Assembly: GCF_008923365.1 (NCBI RefSeq)
Contig: NZ_WBMR01000053.1
Location: forward strand, 1 to 48,818
Direction: 5' to 3'
Origin: Actinomadura montaniterrae
GTDB lineage: Bacteria > Actinomycetota > Actinomycetes > Streptosporangiales > Streptosporangiaceae
Length of the DNA stretch: 48,818 nt
Position numbers and translations under genes: made by a program. Positions 1 to 11,642 of the stretch are shown here, in pieces; the stretch's first letter is position 1, and each line of letters opens with the position of its first letter. The notes below the pieces were generated by a model. The model was not told where the DNA came from, did not search any database, and was given only the letters and a program-made list of their open reading frames with translations.

Positions 1-73
1 CGGGCACCGGCCCGTCCCCGCCGCGCGGGCGCGGGCCGCCGGCCGGCCGGATGCAGGACGCGAAGGGGCGTCG

Positions 74-1267
74 ATGAGTCTTCTCGAGGTGACCGACCTG
101 CGGGTCTCCTTCAGCACGCCGGACGGGGTGGTGCGCGCCGTGCGGGGCGTCTCGTTCGAGGTGGACCGGGGCCGCACGCTCGGCATCGTCGGGGAGTCCG
201 GCTCGGGGAAGAGCGTCAGCACCCAGACGCTGATGGGCCTCACCCCGGGCGCGAAGGTGACCGGGCAGGCCCTGTTCGAGGGCGCCGACCTGCTCACCGC
301 GGGAGAGCGGCGGATGCGCCAGATCCGCGGCGCCGAGATCGGCATGATCTTCCAGGACCCGCTGTCCAGCCTGCACCCGCTGTACAAGGTGGGCCGGCAG
401 ATCGAGGAGATGATCCGCGCGCACGAGCCGGACACCGGCCGGGACGCGGCCCGCAAGCGGGCGGTGGAGATGCTCGGCACGGTCGGCATCCCGCAGCCGG
501 CGCGGCGCGCCGAGGAGTACCCGCACCAGTTCTCCGGCGGCATGCGGCAGCGCGCCATGATCGCGATGGCGCTGGCGCTGAACCCGAAACTGATCATCGC
601 GGACGAGCCGACGACCGCGCTGGACGCGACCGTCCAGGCGCAGATCCTGGACCTGATGCGGCGGCTGCAGCGCGAGTACGACACCGCCCTCATCATGATT
701 ACCCACGATCTCGGGGTGATCGCCGACATGGCCGACGACGTGCTGGTGATGTACGGCGGGAAGGCGGCGGAGAAGGCGCGGCGGCGGCCGCTGTACTACC
801 GGCCGCACCACCCGTACACCAAGGGGCTGCTGCAGTCGACGCCGTCGGCGGCGGCCGGCGCGGACCGGCTGCGGCCGATCCCGGGGCAGCCGCCGAGCCT
901 GATCAACATCCCGTCGGGGTGCGTGTTCCATCCGCGCTGCGAGTACGTGATGGACCGGTGCGTCACCGACGAGCCGGTGCTGGACCCGGTCACCGGCGAC
1001 GACGACCCGACGCACGTGTCGGCGTGCTGGCTGCCGCTGGAGGCCCTCGGGCTCGGCGAGGACGCCGAGCGGCTGCGGCAGCGGGCGGTCGAGGAGGGGC
1101 GCGTGCGGGCGCGCCCCGCGTCGGCGGCACGCAACGGCGCGCCGGAGGCCTCCGGCGCGGTCGACGCCACCGCCGGCGGCGAGGACACGGGCGCGGGCGG
1201 CCGGGACGGCCCCGCGGAGGACGAGAGCGACGACGGCGGGACGCGCGGGGACGGAGGCGCCGCATGA
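74..1267 (+). CDS. peptide ABC transporter ATPase, DppD/OppD type
   Basis: A 397-residue cytoplasmic ATPase that should power import of di- or oligopeptides (or nickel-like substrates) with its partner ATPase and two permeases. Visible motifs are Walker A GESGSGKS (about residues 40-47), signature FSGGMRQR (from about 153) and Walker B with ADEP (Asp177-Glu178), then the Oligo_HPY C-terminal region with a Cys-rich GCVFHPRC motif typical of DppD/OppD. The last 50 or so residues are an Ala/Gly/Asp/Glu-rich tail not seen in its paralogue at 17.3 kb. Start ATG follows GAAGGGG. The stop overlaps the next start (ATGA). No binding-protein gene is visible with this transporter, so the substrate cannot be named. 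Confidence 0.93.
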   Translation: MSLLEVTDLRVSFSTPDGVVRAVRGVSFEVDRGRTLGIVGESGSGKSVSTQTLMGLTPGAKVTGQALFEGADLLTAGERRMRQIRGAEIGMIFQDPLSSLHPLYKVGRQIEEMIRAHEPDTGRDAARKRAVEMLGTVGIPQPARRAEEYPHQFSGGMRQRAMIAMALALNPKLIIADEPTTALDATVQAQILDLMRRLQREYDTALIMITHDLGVIADMADDVLVMYGGKAAEKARRRPLYYRPHHPYTKGLLQSTPSAAAGADRLRPIPGQPPSLINIPSGCVFHPRCEYVMDRCVTDEPVLDPVTGDDDPTHVSACWLPLEALGLGEDAERLRQRAVEEGRVRARPASAARNGAPEASGAVDATAGGEDTGAGGRDGPAEDESDDGGTRGDGGAA

Positions 1268-2391
1268 ACGGCGACATGAGCGACGCGCGGCGCGCGGGGC
1301 AGGGAGCCGGGCAGGGGACCGGGCCGGGCGACGTCCTGGTCGCAGTCGAGGACGTCTACAAGCACTTCCCCATCAAGCAGGGGATCGTGTTCAAGAAGGA
1401 GATCGGCCGCGTCCACGCGGTCGACGGCGTCGACCTGCAGGTCCGGCGCGGCGAGACGCTCGGCATCGTCGGCGAGTCCGGCTGCGGGAAGTCGACGCTG
1501 GCGCGCTGCATCACCGGGCTGCACCAGGTGACGGCGGGCCGGATCCTGTTCGAGGGCGACGACATCACCCGGCTCGGCAAGGCCGGCCTGAAGGCGTTCC
1601 GCCGCGACGTCCAGATGATCTTCCAGGACCCGTACGGGTCGCTGAACCCGCGCCGCCGCGTCGGCTCCATCATCGGCGACCCGTTCGCGGTCCACTCGAT
1701 CGCGGGCGGCGCCGAGCGCAAGCGCCGGGTGCAGGAGCTGATGGAGCTCGTCGGGCTGAACCCCGAGCACTACAACCGGTTCCCCGCCGAGTTCTCCGGC
1801 GGGCAGCGGCAGCGGATCGGGGTCGCCCGGGCGCTGGCGCTCAAGCCGAAGCTGATCGTGTGCGACGAGCCGGTGTCGGCGCTGGACGTGTCGATCCAGG
1901 CGCAGGTCATCAACCTGCTCAAGGACCTGCAGGACGAGCTGGGCCTGACGTACGTGTTCATCGCGCACGACCTGTCGGTCGTCCGGTATGTCAGCGACCG
2001 GGTCGCGGTGATGTACCTCGGCAAGGTCGGCGAGGCCGCCGAGGCGGAGGTCCTCTACGGCCGGCCCCGGCACCCCTACACGGCGGCGCTGCTGTCGGCG
2101 GCGTCGATCGCCGATCCGGACGAGGCGGAGCGCGCCGAGCGGATCGTGCTGACCGGGGACGTCCCGTCGCCGATCGAGCCGCCGTCCGGCTGCCGGTTCC
2201 ATCCGCGCTGCCCGAAGGCCGCGGACCGCTGCGTCCGGGAGGACCCGCCGCTCGTCCCCCGCGAGGGCGACCCGCCCGACCACGTGACCGCCTGCCACTT
2301 CCCGGTGGAGCCGGGCGAGCGCCTCGCGCACAAGCACGCCGCGATCGCCCAGGTCTCCACCCAGCCGGAACTCCCGGAGGTCGAGGAATGA
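1264..2391 (+). CDS. peptide ABC transporter ATPase, DppF/OppF type
   Basis: A 375-residue second ATPase of the same importer. It has Walker A GESGCGKST, the family sequence YNRFPAEFSGGQRQR (signature), Walker B VCDEP and a C-terminal Oligo_HPY segment with GCRFHPRC. The ATG at 1264 overlaps the upstream stop, which argues for translational coupling; the open frame extends further upstream but only as antisense-like GC-rich sequence inside the previous gene. The Gly/Gln-rich stretch after the start is unremarkable. Its stop overlaps the permease start (ATGA), so the two ATPase genes and this permease form one tightly coupled operon. Confidence 0.93.
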   Translation: MNGDMSDARRAGQGAGQGTGPGDVLVAVEDVYKHFPIKQGIVFKKEIGRVHAVDGVDLQVRRGETLGIVGESGCGKSTLARCITGLHQVTAGRILFEGDDITRLGKAGLKAFRRDVQMIFQDPYGSLNPRRRVGSIIGDPFAVHSIAGGAERKRRVQELMELVGLNPEHYNRFPAEFSGGQRQRIGVARALALKPKLIVCDEPVSALDVSIQAQVINLLKDLQDELGLTYVFIAHDLSVVRYVSDRVAVMYLGKVGEAAEAEVLYGRPRHPYTAALLSAASIADPDEAERAERIVLTGDVPSPIEPPSGCRFHPRCPKAADRCVREDPPLVPREGDPPDHVTACHFPVEPGERLAHKHAAIAQVSTQPELPEVEE

Positions 2392-3359
2392 GCAGCTACA
2401 CCGATCTCGAGGCGCAGGAGGTCGACCCGACGGCGGGCACCGCGCCCGCCCGGGTGCAGGGCCGCACCCCGTTCCAGCTGGCGTGGGCGCGGTTCCGGCG
2501 CGACCGGCTCGCGGTCGCGTCCATCGTCGTGCTGGTCCTGATCGCGATCTACGCGATCCTCGCGCCGGTGTGGGCGCACCTGACCGGGCACCCCTACGAC
2601 GCGACGTTCCCCAAGACGGGCCTGGACGTCAACGGGCAGCCGCGCGGGCCGTCCGGGACGTTCTGGCTCGGCGCCGACCAGCTCGGCCGCGACGTGCTGG
2701 TCCGGGCCGCCTACGGGGCGCGGATCTCGCTGCTGGTCGGGATCCTGTCGGCGGTGCTCGCGTCGATCGTCGGGACGCTGGTCGGGGTGCTCGCCGGGTT
2801 CGTCGGCGGGGCGATGGACACGCTGCTGGCGCGGCTGATGGACATGACCCTCGCGCTGCCCTACCTGCTGGTGGCGATCATGCTGGCGACCACGTTCCAG
2901 ATCTCCTCGGTCGGCGCCAGCCTGACCCTGACGATCCTGGTGATCGCGTTCTTCTCGTTCGCGGCGTTCGGCCGGATCATCCGCGGGCAGGTGCTGTCGC
3001 TGAAGCAGAAGGAGTTCGTGGAGGCGGCCCGCTCGCTCGGCTCCTCCAACGCGCGGATCATGTTCGTGGACATCCTGCCGAACCTGGTCGCGCAGGTCAC
3101 CGTGCTGACCTCGCTGCTGATCCCGACGTCGATCGTGTTCGAGGCGACGCTGTCGTTCCTCGGCGTCGGGGTGCGGCTGCCGATGCCGTCGTGGGGGTCG
3201 ATGCTCGGCGAGGGCAGCGACGTGTTCCAGACCGCGTGGTGGCTGCTCGCGGTGCCCGGCGTCCTGCTGCTGCTGACCACGCTGTCGTTCAACCTGCTCG
3301 GCGACGGGATCCGGGACGCCCTGGACCCGCGCGGCGACCGGGCCACCGGGGGGAAGTGA
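2388..3359 (+). CDS. peptide ABC transporter permease, DppC/OppC type
   Basis: A 323-residue inner-membrane permease of the BPD_transp_1 family. The cytoplasmic N-terminus (about 40 residues with RTPFQLAWARFRRDRLA) precedes a first membrane helix, as usual for DppC. Further helices follow, and the EAA loop reads EFVEAARSLGSSNARIMF. The end, GDGIRDALDPR, is the usual DppC terminus. The ATG overlaps the stop of the preceding ATPase gene. It should pair with the DppB-type permease directly downstream. Confidence 0.93.
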   Translation: MSSYTDLEAQEVDPTAGTAPARVQGRTPFQLAWARFRRDRLAVASIVVLVLIAIYAILAPVWAHLTGHPYDATFPKTGLDVNGQPRGPSGTFWLGADQLGRDVLVRAAYGARISLLVGILSAVLASIVGTLVGVLAGFVGGAMDTLLARLMDMTLALPYLLVAIMLATTFQISSVGASLTLTILVIAFFSFAAFGRIIRGQVLSLKQKEFVEAARSLGSSNARIMFVDILPNLVAQVTVLTSLLIPTSIVFEATLSFLGVGVRLPMPSWGSMLGEGSDVFQTAWWLLAVPGVLLLLTTLSFNLLGDGIRDALDPRGDRATGGK

Positions 3360-3365
3360 GCGCCT

Positions 3366-4310
3366 GTGATCCGCTTCGTCATCCGCCGCCTGCTGTACGC
3401 GATCGTCGTGCTGTGGCTGGTGTCCACGCTGGTGTTCGTGTTCCTGCACGTCTCGCCCGTCCCGGTGGAGCGGGTCATCGGCGGGCCGCGCGCCACGACC
3501 GACACCCTCAACCAGATCCGCCGCAACCTCGGGCTGGACCAGCCGGTCATCGTGCAGTACGGGCAGTTCCTCGGCCGGCTGCTGCACGCGAACCTCGGCG
3601 ACTCCTACATCAACGGGGAGCCGGTGACGACGCTGATCGGGGACCGGCTGCCGACCACGCTGTGGCTGGTGTTCGGCGCCGGCATCATCTGGTTCGTCGG
3701 CGGCGTCGTCACCGGGGTGCTGTCGGCGACCCGGGCGCGCAGCCTGTCCGACCGGTTCGTCACGGTGTTCGTCCTGATCGGATTGTCGACGCCGCCGTTC
3801 GTGATGGCGCTGGTGCTGCTGTACCTGTTCTCCACGAAGCTGAGCGAGGCGGGCATCTACTTCTTCGAGGCGGGCCCGCCGCTGCAGATGCACTTCTGGC
3901 GGCGGATGATCCTGCCGTGGATCGCGCTGGCGTTCCTGATGGTCGCGGCGTACACGCGGCTGACGCGCGGCGCGATGCTGGACGTGCTGGGGGAGGACTA
4001 CGTCCGGACGGCCCGCGCCAAGGGGCTGTCGCGGCGCCGCGTCGTCTACCGGCACGGCCTGCGGGCGGCGCTGACCCCGGTCGTCACCCAGTTCGGCATC
4101 GACCTCGGCGCGCTGATCGGCTCCACGATCGTCACCGAGAAGGTGTTCGGGCTGCAGGGCGTCGGGCAGCTGGTGTACCAGTCGATCGCGCTGGGCGACA
4201 CCCCGGTGATCATCGGGGTGACGCTGATGGTGACGTTCTTCGTGATCGTGGCGAACCTGCTGGTGGACATCGGCTACTCGTTCCTGGATCCGCGGGTCCG
4301 GCTGTCCTGA
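3366..4310 (+). CDS. peptide ABC transporter permease, DppB/OppB type
   Basis: A 314-residue inner-membrane permease. It opens with the DppB-type sequence MIRFVIRRLLYAIVVLWLVSTL from a GTG start 6 nt after the previous stop, includes the EAA loop EDYVRTARAKGLSRRRVVYRH and ends FLDPRVRLS. It is the last gene of the ATPase-ATPase-C-B operon, an inverted order relative to the more common B-C-D-F. GC-rich inverted repeats follow the stop (4311-4365) and may end the transcript. Confidence 0.93.
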   Translation: MIRFVIRRLLYAIVVLWLVSTLVFVFLHVSPVPVERVIGGPRATTDTLNQIRRNLGLDQPVIVQYGQFLGRLLHANLGDSYINGEPVTTLIGDRLPTTLWLVFGAGIIWFVGGVVTGVLSATRARSLSDRFVTVFVLIGLSTPPFVMALVLLYLFSTKLSEAGIYFFEAGPPLQMHFWRRMILPWIALAFLMVAAYTRLTRGAMLDVLGEDYVRTARAKGLSRRRVVYRHGLRAALTPVVTQFGIDLGALIGSTIVTEKVFGLQGVGQLVYQSIALGDTPVIIGVTLMVTFFVIVANLLVDIGYSFLDPRVRLS

Positions 4311-4423
4311 CGGCGGTCCCGGGGCCCGCGGCGCGGCCGGGGCACGCGCCCGGGCCCGGTCACGATGCGGACACTCGGGACGGTCAACGCGATCTCGGAG
4401 TAATGCCGCGAGGTGCGCATGGA

Positions 4424-4435
4424 TAAGCTTTCCGT
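4424..4435 (+). promoter_or_regulatory. candidate leaderless promoter of mshC
   Basis: A -10 hexamer TAAGCT at 4424-4429 lies 6 nt before the ATG, a spacing that puts the transcription start at or next to the start codon. There is no Shine-Dalgarno sequence before the ATG. No clear -35 is seen. Confidence 0.55.
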
Positions 4436-5665
4436 ATGCGATCGTGGCCCGCTTCCGACGTCCCCAGCCTCACCGACGCGGGACTCCCCGCCGCGGCGCG
4501 GCGGCTCAGCCTGTACGACACCGGGACGGCCGAGGTGCGGCCCACGGAGCCCGGCGAGACCGCCCGGATGTACGTCTGCGGGATCACCCCCTACGACGCG
4601 ACGCACCTCGGGCACGCCAACACCTACCTGACCTTCGACCTCGTCAACCGGGTGTGGCGCGACCTCGGCCACGAGGTCCACTACGTGCAGAACGTCACCG
4701 ACGTCGACGATCCCCTTCTGGAACGTGCCCAGCAGACCGGTGAGGACTGGCGGGAGCTCGCCGAGCGGGAGATCCAGCTGTTCCGCGACGACATGACGGC
4801 GCTGCGGATCCTGCCGCCGGAGCGCTACGTCGGCGCGGTCGAGGCGATCCCGCTGATCGTCGAGATGATCGAGAAGCTGCGCGGCCGGGACGCCACCTAC
4901 GAGGTCGACGGCGACGTGTACTTCCCGATCACCGCGGACCCCGCGTTCGGGCAGGTCAGCCGGCTGGCGCGGGAGCAGATGGCGCCGCTGTTCGCCGAGC
5001 GCGGCGGCGACCCGGACCGGCCCGGCAAGCGCGACCCGCTGGACGCGCTGGTGTGGATGGCGCGGCGGCCCGGGGAGCCCGGCTGGGAGTCCCCCTTCGG
5101 GGAGGGCCGCCCCGGCTGGCACGTGGAGTGCTCGGCGATCTCCATCGAGTACCTCGGCATGGGCTTCGACGTGGAGGGCGGCGGGTCGGACCTGGCGTTC
5201 CCGCACCACGAGATGGGCGCCTCGCACGCGCAGGTCGCGACGGGGGAGCGCCCGCACGCCCGCGCCTACGTCCACGCCGGCATGGTCGGCCTGGACGGCG
5301 AGAAGATGTCGAAGTCGCGCGGGAACCTCGTGTTCGTGTCGAAGCTCCGCGAGGCGGGCGTCGACCCGATGGCGGTGCGGCTGGCGCTGCTGTCCCACCA
5401 CTACCGGTCCGACTGGGAGTGGACGGACGCGGAGCTGCGCGGCGCGGGCACCCGCCTGGGCCGGTGGCGCGCAGCCGTGGCGCGCCCGTCCGGGCCGCCG
5501 GCGGGACCGGTCGCCGACACGGTCCGCGAGCGCCTCGCCGACGACCTGGACGCCCCCGCGGCGCTCGCCGCGATCGACGCGTGGGCCGCCGCGGACGGCG
5601 CCGACGCGTCCTCGCCCGCGCAGGTGCGCGCGCTCGCCGACGCCCTGCTCGGCATCGCCCTCTGA
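4436..5665 (+). CDS. mshC: mycothiol biosynthesis ligase MshC
   Basis: Cysteine--1-D-myo-inosityl 2-amino-2-deoxy-alpha-D-glucopyranoside ligase, 409 residues. It uses ATP to join cysteine to GlcN-Ins in the fourth step of mycothiol synthesis. It is a cysteinyl-tRNA synthetase homologue without the tRNA anticodon-binding end. Visible are MYVCGITPYDATHLGHANT (zinc ligand Cys48 and the HIGH-like motif near 57-60), the zinc-site sequence GWHVECSAI, the GGGSDLAFPHHE motif and KMSKS (290-294). Position, length and N-terminus (MRSWPA) match what I remember of mycobacterial MshC, which distinguishes it from CysS. Mycothiol is an actinobacterial hallmark, so this gene anchors the taxonomic call. It converges with the methyltransferase gene 22 nt downstream. 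Confidence 0.97.
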   Translation: MRSWPASDVPSLTDAGLPAAARRLSLYDTGTAEVRPTEPGETARMYVCGITPYDATHLGHANTYLTFDLVNRVWRDLGHEVHYVQNVTDVDDPLLERAQQTGEDWRELAEREIQLFRDDMTALRILPPERYVGAVEAIPLIVEMIEKLRGRDATYEVDGDVYFPITADPAFGQVSRLAREQMAPLFAERGGDPDRPGKRDPLDALVWMARRPGEPGWESPFGEGRPGWHVECSAISIEYLGMGFDVEGGGSDLAFPHHEMGASHAQVATGERPHARAYVHAGMVGLDGEKMSKSRGNLVFVSKLREAGVDPMAVRLALLSHHYRSDWEWTDAELRGAGTRLGRWRAAVARPSGPPAGPVADTVRERLADDLDAPAALAAIDAWAAADGADASSPAQVRALADALLGIAL

Positions 5666-5687
5666 GCGCGGCCCCGGCACCCCGCCC

Positions 5688-6224
5688 TCACAGCAGCCCG
5701 GCGAGCTTGTAGAGGACGAGGGACCCGGCGACGGCGACGTTGAGGCTGCTGCCGTCGCCGACCATCGGGATCTCGACGGCCGCGTCCAGCAGGTCGAGGG
5801 CCTCGGCGGGGATGCCGTGCTGCTCGTGGCCGAGGACGGCGACGGTCCGGGTCCGCGCGGCGGGCAGGTCGGCGAGCCGCACCGCCTCGTCGGCCAGCTC
5901 GACCCCGACGACGCGGGTGCCGGGGTCGTCGCGGGCCCGCTCCAGCCAGCCGACCGGGTCGTTGACCCAGTGCACGCACGAGGGGCGGCGCAGCGTGTTG
6001 CCGCGCTCCAGCGCGGCCGGCACCCACGGGAACCGCGGCACGGCGAGGCAGGCGCCGACGGCGTCGCAGGTCCGCAGCAGGGTGCCGAGGTTCGCGCCGT
6101 GCAGCGGCCACAGCGGCGCGGCGATCAGATGGTCCCAGCAGGAATGGGCGCGGCCGCGGCGCTGCCGCCGCAGCTCGCGGGGGGTCCGCACGCGGATCGC
6201 GGGCGGCCGGGCGGCGCGGCTCAC
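5688..6224 (-). CDS. SpoU/TrmH-family RNA 2'-O-methyltransferase
   Basis: A 178-residue protein of the SPOUT superfamily, expected to methylate a ribose 2'-OH in tRNA or rRNA with S-adenosylmethionine. All three SpoU motifs are present: motif 1 around HGANLGTLLRTCDA, motif 2 LGHEQHGIP, and motif 3 IPMVGDGSSLNVAVAGSLVLY, which forms the knotted AdoMet site. There is no N-terminal L30e-like substrate domain, only about 30 Arg-rich residues, so it resembles the short TrmH/TrmL class. The GTG start is preceded by GGAGG at good spacing. The exact target RNA cannot be read from sequence. Confidence 0.88.
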   Translation of the reverse strand: MSRAARPPAIRVRTPRELRRQRRGRAHSCWDHLIAAPLWPLHGANLGTLLRTCDAVGACLAVPRFPWVPAALERGNTLRRPSCVHWVNDPVGWLERARDDPGTRVVGVELADEAVRLADLPAARTRTVAVLGHEQHGIPAEALDLLDAAVEIPMVGDGSSLNVAVAGSLVLYKLAGLL

Positions 6225-6311
6225 CGCCTCCGGGGGGCGCCGCCCCTCATGTCGCTGATGCTCATGGTGGACGCACTTGTCGGCGTGCGCGGGCCATCAC
6301 CGGCGGGTCGC

Positions 6312-6340
6312 TTACCCCCGCGAGTGTAGCGGGGTAGAGT
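6312..6340 (+). promoter_or_regulatory. candidate leaderless promoter of the 31-residue membrane peptide
   Basis: TTACCC (6312-6317), 17-nt spacer, TAGAGT (6335-6340), then 7 nt to ATG. The spacing fits a leaderless transcript. Confidence 0.5.
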
Positions 6341-6347
6341 CCGGCGC

Positions 6348-6443
6348 ATGCGCATGGAACTGGTCTGGCTGATGCTGCCCGGCGTCCTCGTCGCACTGAT
6401 CGTTTTCGCGTCGGTCAAGCGCCCGGACGAGCCGGGGGACTGA
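6348..6443 (+). CDS. 31-residue single-span membrane peptide
   Basis: A small open frame encoding MRMELVWLMLPGVLVALIVF followed by ASVKRPDEPGD. It is one hydrophobic helix (about residues 5-22) with a short charged C-terminus. Support comes from a well-placed promoter: TAGAGT lies 7 nt before the ATG, as in other leaderless genes in this window. The frame sits in the divergent gap between the SpoU methyltransferase and the PAC2 gene. A second in-frame ATG lies two codons in. I do not recognise a family and give no function. Confidence 0.5.
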   Translation: MRMELVWLMLPGVLVALIVFASVKRPDEPGD

Positions 6444-6457
6444 CCGGCCGCCGCGGG

Positions 6458-7300
6458 TCAGCCGGGGTCGCGGCGCCGCAGGTACCGTTCGAACTCGCGG
6501 GCGATCGCGTCGCCGCTCGCCTCGGGCAGCTCGGTGGCGTCCTTCTGCTCCTCCAGCGTCCGCACGTACTCGGCGACCTCGGAGTCCTCCTCGGCGAGCT
6601 CGTTGACGCCGTTCTCCCAGGCCCGCGCCTCCTCGGGCAGCTCGCCCAGCGGGACGGTGACGTCCAGCAGGTCCTCGACGCGGCGCAGCAGCGCCAGCGT
6701 CGCCTTCGGCGACGGCGGCTGCGCGACGTAGTGCGGGACGGCCGCCCACAGCGACACGGTGTCCAGGTCGGCCTTGGCGCAGGCGTCCTGCAGCACCCCG
6801 AGGATCCCGGTGGGGCCCTGGTAGCGGGCGGGCTCCAGGTGCAGGGTGCTGACCAGCCCGGCCTCGGACGCGGCGCCGGTGACCGGGACGGGGCGGGTGT
6901 GCGGCGCGTCGGCGAGCAGCGCGCCGAGCAGCACCACGTTGCGGACGTCCAGTTCCAGCATCAGCCCGACCAGCTCGCGGCAGAACGACCGCCACCGCAT
7001 GTTCGGCTCGATGCCGTGGATCAGCACGACGTCCTTGCCGTTGGGGAGCCGCGCCCAGGAGATCCGCGTGGTGGGCCAGGTGATGTCGCGGGTCTCCCCG
7101 TCGACCATCTCCACGATGGGGCGGGTGACCTGGAAGTCGTAGTAGTCGTCGGGATCGAGCTCGGCGATCGGTACCGCGTCCCAGCTGGACTCCAGGTGCT
7201 GGATGACCCCGCTGGCGGCCTCCCCGGCGTCGTTCCATCCCTCAAAGGCGGCCACGAGCACCGGTTCGACGAGCTCCGGCACGCTCTCCAGCTCGATCAC
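6458..7300 (-). CDS. PAC2-family protein (proteasome assembly chaperone 2-like fold)
   Basis: A 280-residue protein. From the start the sequence reads VIELESVPELVEPVLVAAFE and continues GWNDAGEAASG, the characteristic opening of actinobacterial PAC2-family proteins (Rv2125-like). It also shows LIHGIEPNMRW and a Glu-rich C-terminal helical region. The GTG at 7300 was preferred over an upstream ATG because GGAAGGAGG lies directly before it. PAC2 proteins resemble a eukaryotic 20S assembly chaperone; whether the bacterial versions act on the proteasome is not settled. The gene lies in the same conserved neighbourhood as the Pup-proteasome genes but 22 kb away here. Confidence 0.85.
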   Translation of the reverse strand: MIELESVPELVEPVLVAAFEGWNDAGEAASGVIQHLESSWDAVPIAELDPDDYYDFQVTRPIVEMVDGETRDITWPTTRISWARLPNGKDVVLIHGIEPNMRWRSFCRELVGLMLELDVRNVVLLGALLADAPHTRPVPVTGAASEAGLVSTLHLEPARYQGPTGILGVLQDACAKADLDTVSLWAAVPHYVAQPPSPKATLALLRRVEDLLDVTVPLGELPEEARAWENGVNELAEEDSEVAEYVRTLEEQKDATELPEASGDAIAREFERYLRRRDPG

Positions 7301-7385
7301 GCGCTGCCTCCTTCCGACGCCTGGGTACAGCGTCACCGGCGGGGGTCTCATTCCCGGGGTCGGGGGCCCCGCTCATGATCGGTGG

Positions 7386-7407
7386 CTGTCAGCCTACGTC
7401 CTGACAG
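7386..7407. promoter_or_regulatory. palindrome over the PAC2 promoter
   Basis: Perfect inverted repeat CTGTCAG (7386-7392) and CTGACAG (7401-7407) with an 8-nt spacer. On the minus strand the spacer and inner arm contain TAGGCT (7396-7391), a plausible -10 about 90 nt before the PAC2 GTG. A regulator bound here would block RNA polymerase. Confidence 0.45.
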
Positions 7408-7479
7408 TGACCTACCCCACCGTTCCGCCGCCAGACCCCCGCGCTGTACGCCCGCGGCGGAACGGAGGTCACGATCGGA

Positions 7480-7938
7480 TCACTTGCCGTCGGTGGTGTG
7501 CACGATCAGCACGTCGCACGGGGAGCGGTGCGACAGGTTCGCCGGGACGGACCCGAGGATGCGGCCGGCGAGGCTGTTGAGGCCGCGGTTGCCGATCACG
7601 ACCAGCTCGGCGCCGCGCTCCTTGGCGAGGCGGCTGATGACGTCGACGGCGTCGCCTTCGACGGACTCCTGCTGGATGTCCCGGGCGCCCGCCGCGACGG
7701 CCCGCTCCCGCGCCGCGCGCAGCGCGTCGTCGGCGGGGGTGGAGCCCTGCACCTTGTAGGCCAGGTCGCCGAGCCGGTCGGCGGCGCTCGCGCGCTCGCG
7801 CTCGGGCATCGGGCTGTAGGCGGAGGCGAGCAGCAGGGTGGCGCCGGTCGCGGCGGCCAGCTGCGCGGCCCGGTCGACCGCGCGGAACGAGGAGTCCGAG
7901 CCGTCGGTGCCGACGAGGATCATGCGGTACGCGCTCAT
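7480..7938 (-). CDS. universal stress protein (UspA family)
   Basis: A 152-residue single-domain Usp. It opens MSAYRMILVGTDGSDSS (nucleotide-binding start with the Asp after the first strand) and ends with the ATP-binding motif G-x2-G-x9-G-S seen in VIGNRGLNSLAGRILGSVPAN, followed by SPCDVLIVHT. Usp proteins of this ATP-binding class respond to hypoxia or stationary phase in actinobacteria. The start ATG has AAGGAA upstream. It lies downstream of and divergent from metH. Physiological role here is inferred only from family. Confidence 0.92.
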   Translation of the reverse strand: MSAYRMILVGTDGSDSSFRAVDRAAQLAAATGATLLLASAYSPMPERERASAADRLGDLAYKVQGSTPADDALRAARERAVAAGARDIQQESVEGDAVDVISRLAKERGAELVVIGNRGLNSLAGRILGSVPANLSHRSPCDVLIVHTTDGK

Positions 7939-8104
7939 GCCGTTCCTTACCCGTTGGTAGTAACTGGGGGCACGTTATCGGTCGGGTGACCCATCCGTCA
8001 CCGTCTTCTTGCACGGCCCGTCCAACGCACGCGCGGGCCGGCGGGCCCGGGCGGGGGCGTGTTCCGCCATGTGGACGGATCGGAGGGCTCCGCAGACCCG
8101 CGGA

Positions 8105-8118
8105 TAGTCTGGGATCCC
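8105..8118 (+). promoter_or_regulatory. candidate leaderless promoter of metH
   Basis: TAGTCT at 8105-8110 is 8 nt before the ATG at 8119. This rules against an upstream start at 8059 and leaves no room for a B12 riboswitch in the metH leader. Confidence 0.55.
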
Positions 8119-11595
<3,477 letters not shown>

Positions 11596-11642
11596 CGGCG
11601 CGCGGGGTGCGCGCCGGCGGCGACGAGGAGGGAAGGACGATC

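Noticed and set aside
8059..8118. Upstream start for metH adding 20 residues
   Set aside because: The -10 element lies inside this stretch and homology begins at the ATG at 8119.
8040..8118. Cobalamin riboswitch before metH
   Set aside because: The promoter is only 8 nt before the start codon, leaving no leader; no B12-box sequence was seen.
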